23,354 nt of DNA from Chara braunii (Eukaryota; Streptophyta; Charophyceae; Charales; Characeae). The stretch lies in contig BFEA01000575.1 of NCBI GenBank assembly GCA_003427395.1, positions 49,107 through 72,460 of the forward strand, written 5' to 3'. Shown here one piece after another: positions 17,743 through 23,354 of this stretch; within the stretch, counting starts at the first letter, position 1; the number at the start of each line of letters is the position of its first letter. Made by a program: the position numbers and the translations under genes. Below the pieces are notes generated by a model. It saw only the letters and a program-made list of their open reading frames with translations, did not search any database and was not told the origin of the DNA.

Positions 17743-18062
17743 GGTTTACCGGCCAGGAGGATGCAACTGCTATCTCAGCTGGTTGGCTCAAGCCTACCAC
17801 ACGGGGATTGAACCCACGACCTCTCTCCAACACACCAGCTTAGCCAACACCCTCCCACATACCTCACACAACCTACTCACACTCACATTCATACCCTTGT
17901 TGGCTGAAGACCCTACTAATAAAGACCAGGAGGGAGGACCCAGCTGACCATATCTCAACTGCCAGGCACCAAGCGTACCACAGGTGGCCATGGGGATTGA
18001 ACCCACCACCTCCTGAACCCCTTTGCATGCCTGACCAATTTGAGCTACGCCGCTGGATCCCC
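17743..18062 (-). mobile_element. Two related tRNA-derived SINE units in tandem
   Basis: On the minus strand, unit one has an A box TAGCTCAAATTGG (18035-18047) and a B box GGGTTCAATCCCC (17992-18004). Unit two has TGGCTAAGCTGG (17835-17846) and GGGTTCAATCCCC (17803-17815). Both B boxes are followed by related gtggta(c/g)gcttg and (c/a)agctgagata-type sequence. So these are either a dimeric SINE or two insertions of one family. No A tail is evident. Confidence 0.68.
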
Positions 18063-18359
18063 TGCTGCTTCCGTAGTGCAATGAACCCAGTCAGGAGAAA
18101 AGCTCAACAATGTCGAAGAACAGAAAGTCTCAGCGCATTTTCGATGTCTCCAATCGTATGAGGAATCAAGAGTCCAATGTCAAGTAACCAGAGAAGAGAG
18201 TGATGAGAGGGAGATTAGACTGAGAAGGTGGAAGAGAAAGTAACCATGAGCTTCAGCAGATAGATCTCCCTCTTGGCCCACTCCTCCTTCGGGCATCTCC
18301 TACTCACCACGTAAGCATACAGTTTCCTCTGGGACACACTGACATCGCACAAATCTCAA
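18063..18359. other. Unassigned DNA
   Basis: No gene is recognised. It may include internal sequence beyond the minus-strand LTR. Confidence 0.3.
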
Positions 18360-19214
18360 CATGGTGCACATGGCGCAGACTCCTGAAGACAACAGGTAAG
18401 CTCTCCTTTCTTTACTCGACCAATCTCACAGCCGTGATCCTCCTCCTCCTCGCTAGTGTGGCAAGAGCCACGTCAGCATAATCAAGAGGAGAGATGGCGC
18501 CCAAGATAGAAGATGGCGCCAGCGCAGTAGCAGTCTCGCGTCGCCATCCAATATCAAGCTAGCGTCCAGCGAGCGTAGAGCCACCGTCAGCCAACGTCGA
18601 GCATAAAGTGCAAGACTGAATGTCAGTCAGCAGGGGCTGGGTCAACTTATAGTCTTGACCTGAGGTTGACCAGCCTCTGGTCTCTCAGATACGACGACCC
18701 ACATTGACCCGCAGTCGTTGGCTTGGATCTCACACAGTGCAGATTCCCACTTGGACCGGGTTCTTGACAGATACCTGCAAACAGCCGAGTGCGTGTGTTT
18801 GATCGGTGGCCTGGGCTGGGTCTGTGTTGACTTTGACTCATGAGCCTGAATTTCCAAGCTGCTGTCAACCTTTGACTTTCCTTGGTCAACTGTCGCGCGT
18901 AGGGCTTTTGAAGCCCATTTTTGAGGCCTTGCTTCGGTACCTACAGCGGTTGGCCTTTGTTCAGGCTGTTTCGTGACATGGGGTGTGGCCGCTGGCCCCT
19001 GATTCGGCTCTTTAGATCGAGGTGACAACCTGTGGCTTGNAACTATAGCGTGATACGCATTTTTGAGGCCTTGCTTCGGTACCTACAGCGGTTGGCCTTT
19101 GTTCAGGCTGTTTCGTGACATGGGGTGTGGCCGCTGGCCCCTGATTCGGCTCTTTAGATCGAGGTGACAACCTGTGGCTTGAAACTATAGCGTGATACGA
19201 GCTGAGTTATTACA
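18360..19214 (-). mobile_element. Putative LTR of a minus-strand Ty3/gypsy element
   Basis: It lies just downstream (minus strand) of the chromodomain fragment. It would begin TGTAATAACTCAGC at 19214. A TATA-like ctataag lies near 18647-18653, and two GGCGCCATC words at about 18493-18520, a motif shared with the other putative LTRs here. The 3' limit is a guess. It contains the 142-bp tandem duplication. The frame 18642-19028 (-) within it has no recognisable domain and is not called. Confidence 0.45.
18916..19199. repeat. Exact 142-bp tandem duplication with an N
   Basis: 18916-19057 and 19058-19199 are identical except for an N at 19040 where the second copy has A. Exact identity in otherwise diverged DNA, beside an undetermined base, suggests an assembly join error. 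Confidence 0.92.
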
Positions 19215-19260
19215 TTCCACCGGGCCCAGTTTCGAGTTCCATCACAAAAACTTATTACTT

Positions 19261-19467
19261 TTAGGCTTGGTTATGTTTTAAGTCACGCTCGTTCGCATCG
19301 ACAATATCAGGTGCAGTAACTAGTTCCTTCTTTGAGATAGGTTCAGTCTTGGACTGTACCTTATACTGCTTCTGAGTTTTTCGTTTGCCACCTGTAGAGA
19401 AGTATCCATGTTCTAGAATTCGTTCAACTTTGTAACCTCCTCTCAGAAGGAGTGTTCCGGAATTGGT
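19261..19467 (-). pseudogene. Chromodomain fragment of a Ty3/gypsy chromovirus pol
   Basis: This minus-strand frame, closed by TAA at 19261-19263, contains GGYKVERILEHGYFSTGG (19390-19440), then KRKTQKQYKVQ and ELVTAPDIVD. These match the layout of chromodomains at the integrase C-terminus of chromoviruses (Y.VE.IL.H, then QY.V, then a terminal APDI-like helix). The Trp usually found after QY.V is replaced by Ser. Upstream in another phase, PSEVEPIPEH suggests a frameshift near 19450-19468. Integrase, RNase H and RT of this element are not seen further upstream, so it is truncated. Its role would have been to direct integration through histone binding. Confidence 0.62.
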
Positions 19468-20023
19468 TCAACTTCAGATGGAACGTGGTGATTATTTCAC
19501 GGTCAAAATGATTTTTATTTGAATTTTTTGATACTTTTCCTTGAAAGATCACAACCTAATCTATGGACCCTCATAGTTTCAGAAATTTTGAAGAATTCTT
19601 ATAAGCACGAAAAATCACCAAAGTTGAGGCTTTCGAATGGTGGGATTGGACCCGCCGGTGACGAACGGTCGCTGCCCCTCAGTAGAACCCGACCCTAGCT
19701 CACAGGGCGGAGGGTTTTCGGTTGTCAGTACCGATAATGTTTGTTGTGCAACAACGATGCACGCAACACCGCAAACTGTCCCACGAAAGCCAAGGGGAAA
19801 ACCGCTTCGGGAAAGTACGCAATGCTGAGAGTGAGACGATTGCACTCCCGACGCCTTCGGAACCGGTTGCTGCGTGAGCGGCCGCTCTTAGTTCCGAGGC
19901 ACTTGCGGAAATCGTAAGTCCTCTTCTTCATTCTTTCGAGGACTTTTCTGCCTGGCTCGTTCCATCGATGAGTTCTCTAGCTCAAGGACAAGGTGTGTGC
20001 GCGATTTCATCTCCCTCTAGTAG
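19468..20023. other. Unassigned DNA between two opposed chromovirus remnants
   Basis: No gene is recognised. Part of 19620-20020 may be decayed gag-protease sequence of the plus-strand element, but no protease DTG/DSG motif was found. Confidence 0.35.
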
Positions 20024-20640
20024 CAGCGCAAGCTCAACGCGCAAACCTTCAAGAATGTGGAGCCTCTTCCTCATATTGACGATCTTCTTGAGCGTTTGGG
20101 CGGCATAAAGTACTTTTCGAAGTTGGACTTGAAGTCGGGTTACCATCAAATTTCGGTACGCACGCAAGATCGCTCCAAATCCGCGTTTAAGACACGGTAG
20201 GGGGCATTTTGACTGGGTTGTCATGCCTTTTCGCATCACCAATACCCCGACGACTTTTCAAGCGGGGATGACCAACGAGTTTCGCACGATGTTTGGTTTA
20301 CTTGGACAACATTCTCGTTTATAGCCGGACCTTTGAGGACCATCTCGAGCATCTTCGACGTGTGTTGGAGACACTCGGTTGCGCCAAGTACAGAGCGGAC
20401 GGAGACAAGTACGAGTTCGTACGTTAAGAGTTGGAGTATCTAGGCCATTTTGTCATACCGGAGGGCATTAGTTTGTTGTCAGACAAGATTGAAGCCGTCC
20501 AAGAGTGGCCAAAACCGAAGAATGTTATGGATGTCTGCTCGTTTATCGGCCTCATCGGCTACTATCAACGCTTTATCAAAGACTATTCAAAAATCGTGAC
20601 CTACTTAACCAAGCTTCAATGCGAGGACCGACCATTTGAC
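20024..20640 (+). pseudogene. Ty3/gypsy reverse transcriptase domain, broken
   Basis: LNAQTFKNVEPLPHIDDLL and YFSKLDLKSGYHQI are the fingers and motif A of gypsy RT. VVMPFRITNTPTTFQ is motif B, in a second frame. [11 protein letters not shown] is motif C, in a third. LEYLGHFVIPEG and FIGLIGYYQRFIKDYSKI are the thumb. The breaks are a TAG at 20198, a frame change there, another near 20290, and a TAA at 20425. Motif C reads YLDN, not YLDD, so a catalytic Asp is lost (codon 20308-20310). The domain once copied the element's RNA. Confidence 0.9.
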
Positions 20641-21110
20641 TTGACGATGCGCGGGCTTCCTTTGTGACCCTCAAAGCCGCCTTGCTATCCGTGGAGGTTT
20701 TATGCATGTATGACCCGCATTTGCCAACACATGTCACTACCTATGCGTCCGACTATGGCATTGGTGTCGTCCTCGAGCAACACGATGGCGTGGATTAGCA
20801 CCCGGTCGAGTACTTTAGCAAGAAGGTGCCTGCCATGCACTCGATTGGCGACGCACGAAAGGAGTTATTGACCTTCGTACACACTCTTAAGTGGTGGCGA
20901 CATTTTCTTCTCGTTCAAAGTTAATTCCGATGGGTAGCGGATAACAATTCGTTGGTCTTCTATAAGACCCAAGACACGGTCAATAGTATGATTGCCCGTT
21001 GGATGACTTTCATTGACCAGTTTGACTTCTTCCTCGATTACATCCCGAGAAAGTCAAACCGTTTTGCAGACGCTCTTTCACGGCGCCCGGACCATTGTAC
21101 CGCGGCCTAC
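20641..21110 (+). pseudogene. Ty3/gypsy RNase H domain, broken
   Basis: A frame change near 20650 leads into TYASDYGIGVVLEQ, HPVEYFSKKV, ARKELLTFVHTLKWWRH and SNRFADALSRRPD, the usual order of gypsy RNase H and its tail. The first catalytic Asp, normally in TDAS, is Tyr here (codon 20742-20744). Stops are TAG 20796 and TAA 20922, both in frame. The domain would have removed RNA from RNA-DNA hybrids. It is continuous in frame with the integrase zinc finger. Confidence 0.88.
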
Positions 21111-21289
21111 TCGACATTTGAGGTTGACGACGACTTGTGGGACAACTGCATCCACGACTATCAAGTGGACCCCGAGTTTTGCTACAAATACACAAATTGC
21201 TCCTCTCCAAATCCGGCGCTATCGCATTATCGGATCCAGGAGGGCTATTTGCTGGTCCACTCGTGGTGGAAGAATCTTCTTTGCGTGCG

Positions 21290-22237
21290 AAGTGATCCAC
21301 ACTTGCGTACGTGGCTTCTTGGCGAGTTCCACGACGCTCCCGCCACCGGACACTTTGAAGTCAATCGTACAATTGGCCGACTTCACGAGTGCTTTTGGTG
21401 GCCCGCCCTTCTCGGTGATGTCACACACTATTGCAAGTCATGCAAGGTTTGTAGGCGTTGCAAATCCTGCAACTATTGTCCGTTCAGCGAGTTGCGACTA
21501 TTACCGGTCCCATTAGGATGATGGGAATAGATTGCCATGGACATCACCAGGCCGTTCCCCAAGCACAAGACCGGCATGGATGGAATTCTAATAGTGGTCG
21601 ATCGACTCACCAAGTTCGCCATGTTCTTGCCTCGCCGCTATCCCGCCAAGGCACCGAAGCTGGCCAAGGTTCTTTACGCCGGTTGAATTCGCACCAAGGG
21701 TTACCCCAAGAAGATCGTTTGTGATTGCGACACTCTGTTCATGTCCACTTTTGAGTTGGTCTCCTCAAACGATGGGGCTCATCTCTCAAGCCGAGTTCGG
21801 CTCGCCACCAGCAAACCGATGGTCAAATAGGGAGGGTGCATCAAACCACACAAGTTCTTCTTCGCAATCTCATCCGTCCCGACCAAAAGGATTGGGTTGA
21901 GCAACTGTCGGACGTAGAGTTGGCTTACAACCCGTCCATTTATCCAGCTATCGGGATTTCACCCATCGAGTTAGAGCATAGCTCGCCGGTCACATTGTCG
22001 TTGGACACTATCATTCCACAGACGATCGAGAGTGACGACCACCTCACCTTCATTCGACGAATACAAGAGCTTCTTGTCAAGGCACAGGACCAGATGTCGA
22101 AGACGCAGTTGCGCATGAGTTGTGAAGCCAATTGCCAATGTGTTCCCTACTCGTTTCACGCAGGCAACCTTGTTTGGGTCTCCGCTGCGGAATTCAGCCT
22201 CCTGCAAGACATCGCTTGCAAGCTCCTCCATAAATGA
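21290..22237 (+). pseudogene. Ty3/gypsy integrase, broken
   Basis: The zinc finger HDAPATGH (His codons 21330 and 21351) with SCKVC (Cys codons 21441 and 21450) is complete. The core follows: MDITRPFP (Asp codon 21540), ILIVVDRLTKFAMFLP, and IVCDCD (Asp codon 21723). Stops are TGA 21519, TAG 21528 and TGA about 21684. After a frame change near 21790-21820, QQTDGQIGRVHQ replaces the usual QTDGQTERVNQ, so the third acidic residue of the DDE triad is Gly (21830-21832). WVEQLSDVELAYN and the linker follow to TGA 22235. The enzyme would have joined the cDNA to chromosomal DNA. Confidence 0.9.
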
Positions 22238-22526
22238 ATGGGGCCTTGGTGCATTGCAGCGCCTGCTGGTGATGCACCGGAAGTACCCTCTCATTCGTAT
22301 CTCAGGTGCCGGCCCGCTTGCCCGTCCACCCGGTCTTTCATTGTTCAAAGTTAGCGCTGCTCGTTTCAGCGGAACACACAACTTTTTAGGGCGACGATCA
22401 CAAGACCCACCCTCCGTGGATGGTTTTCAGGAGGTCAGCAACATCATTTCCCAACGGCGCTATGGCAACAAGCCGACCAAGTACTTGGCTTGTCAGCGTC
22501 ACCCTCAACCCGGCTTGACTTCATAA
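22238..22526 (+). pseudogene. Integrase C-terminus and chromodomain remnant
   Basis: MGPWCIAAPAGDA continues the gypsy C-terminal (MGP..I) module directly after the stop. After another frame change DPPSVDGFQEVSNIISQRR and TKYL match the start of a chromodomain. The expected VKWKGY continuation is missing, and the frame ends at TAA 22524, so the chromodomain is truncated or shifted. Confidence 0.7.
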
Positions 22527-22536
22527 GGAGGGGGGA
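22525..22536 (+). other. Polypurine tract
   Basis: aaggagggggga lies directly before the LTR start, the position where plus-strand DNA synthesis is primed in LTR retroelements. Confidence 0.8.
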
Positions 22537-23262
22537 TGTGTCACATGCTGAGCCTGCAGATGGGCCATGTTTCGGGGGCCCGATGGTTGCTAGGGCCCCC
22601 AGGCCGCACGCCATTTTGGCACGGGCCCTGGAGGCCCACGGCCGGCCTTTAGGGCTGCAGGGTTTTGTTTTAGGCAGCATTGATTTATCTATTTATTTAG
22701 TTGCTGTCCTATTTTTGTCTGATTCAGGCGTCGTTTCGACTTGCAGTTTTTTCGAACAGACTTGCGGTCTGTTCACACAAATAACACGTTTTGGGCCTTC
22801 TTCTTTCGAGGTCAGGCCCTTTTGGGCCAGGTTCGCTTCCGTCCGGTAGCGGACACTCCCTGCTGCATCAGCAGGGAGGGCGCGGACGTAAGGTGGGGAC
22901 CCAGGCAGGCTGTTTCAGGCCAGGACCAGAGGCGCACCAGCGAGGTCCAGCGCTATATATAGCTGGGCCAGGCCAGGGCAGACACACAGTTCGAGTAGCT
23001 CACTTCTTCGGCGACACTTTGCTGGTGCAACTCGATACAGCGCTGCGCTAGAGGAGTAGGTAGAGAGCGCGAGAGAGAGGCGGTGACAATACCTGCAGCG
23101 GCGGAGTGCTTACCTGGGCGCCATAGCTTGACTTCTCGCCAGCGAACTGCATCAGCGAGACACGCCGGCGGCAGTTACCTGCAGATGATACTGCGAGGAG
23201 GAAGACGTCTCCAGCTTCTTCCTGTTCTCGCCCTCAATCTCTTCTTCTTCTTCTTCTTCGTT

Positions 23263-23270
<8 letters not shown>
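22537..23270 (+). mobile_element. 3' LTR of the plus-strand chromovirus
   Basis: Starts TGTGTCACATG right after the polypurine tract. TATATATA is at 22954-22961 with transcription-start-like spacing. Hairpins are GAACAGAC/GTCTGTTC (about 22753-22773) and tccctgctg/cagcaggga (about 22857-22877). GGGCGCCATAGCTTGAC is near 23118. The end is set at the last ca of ttcacacaca before (GA)n and is uncertain, giving about 730 bp. No matching 5' LTR lies in the window on this strand. Confidence 0.7.
22954..22961 (+). promoter_or_regulatory. TATA box of the LTR
   Basis: tatatata inside cagcgctatatatagctggg, about 417 bases into the LTR. It would mark the U3/R region. Confidence 0.6.

Positions 23271-23354
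<84 letters not shown>
23271..23354. repeat. (GA)n microsatellite
   Basis: Pure GA dinucleotide to the end of the window. A (TTC)n tract lies just before, at about 23240-23259. Confidence 0.95.

Noticed and set aside
18642-19028. 128-codon minus-strand frame
   Set aside because: Lies inside the putative LTR and the exact duplication. It has no recognisable domain.
1-23354. CRISPR array, rRNA, intact tRNA or bacterial operon
   Set aside because: No regularly spaced identical repeats with unique spacers, no rRNA-like sequence, no complete tRNA cloverleaf. The tRNA-like pieces are SINE heads.

Overview
This window looks like repeat-rich nuclear DNA from a eukaryote of the green lineage; a charophyte or other streptophyte alga fits best. 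That is inferred from a Ty3/gypsy chromovirus pol with a chromodomain tail, a Penelope-like reverse transcriptase preceded by a CxC motif (an arrangement described for the Chlamys/Naiad clades, Chlamys being known from green algae and spike mosses), tRNA-derived SINEs, several MITE families, and many long dinucleotide and homopolymer tracts. I find no bacterial operon structure, no rRNA, no intact tRNA and no intact cellular protein-coding gene. Nearly every open frame outside the retroelements looks like chance or low complexity.

Layout. 1-2200: (AC)n, MITE-B copy 1, an imperfect foldback, a minus-strand tRNA-derived SINE, MITE-A copy 1. 2200-6200: mostly unassigned DNA with simple repeats (TTC, C, A, CA, TCC), MITE-B copy 2 and short direct repeats. 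6220-6830: a 462-bp foldback transposon with an imperfect 8-bp target duplication, then MITE-A copy 2. 7170-7870: a 65-base C tract and a nested minisatellite. 9030-9690: an LTR-like promoter region on the minus strand. 9890-10515: hairpins and (TG)n. 11135-11945: a diverged tandem duplication. 12244-12352: MITE-A copy 3. 13338-13460: MITE-B copy 3.

14100-17000 is the most interesting part. It holds a decayed Penelope-like element: Arg/Ser-type minisatellite, CxC linker, RT motifs A to C, one internal TGA and one frameshift. About 1 kb downstream, on the same strand and about 85 bases after a TATA-like box, lies a sequence that fits a minimal hammerhead ribozyme with a self-complementary helix III.

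17020-18062: a cluster of minus-strand tRNA-derived SINE units interrupted by a near-perfect 89-bp-arm hairpin. 18360-19467: the 3' end of a minus-strand chromovirus (chromodomain fragment plus LTR), its LTR containing a 142-bp exact tandem duplication next to an N. 20024-23270: a plus-strand chromovirus with RT, RNase H, integrase, chromodomain, polypurine tract and 3' LTR. It is dead: stops, frameshifts and substitutions at catalytic positions of all three enzymes. The window ends in (GA)n.

The retroelements would once have supplied RT and integrase. The SINEs and MITEs encode nothing and would depend on enzymes encoded elsewhere. All calls come from reading the sequence; no alignment or database search was run.
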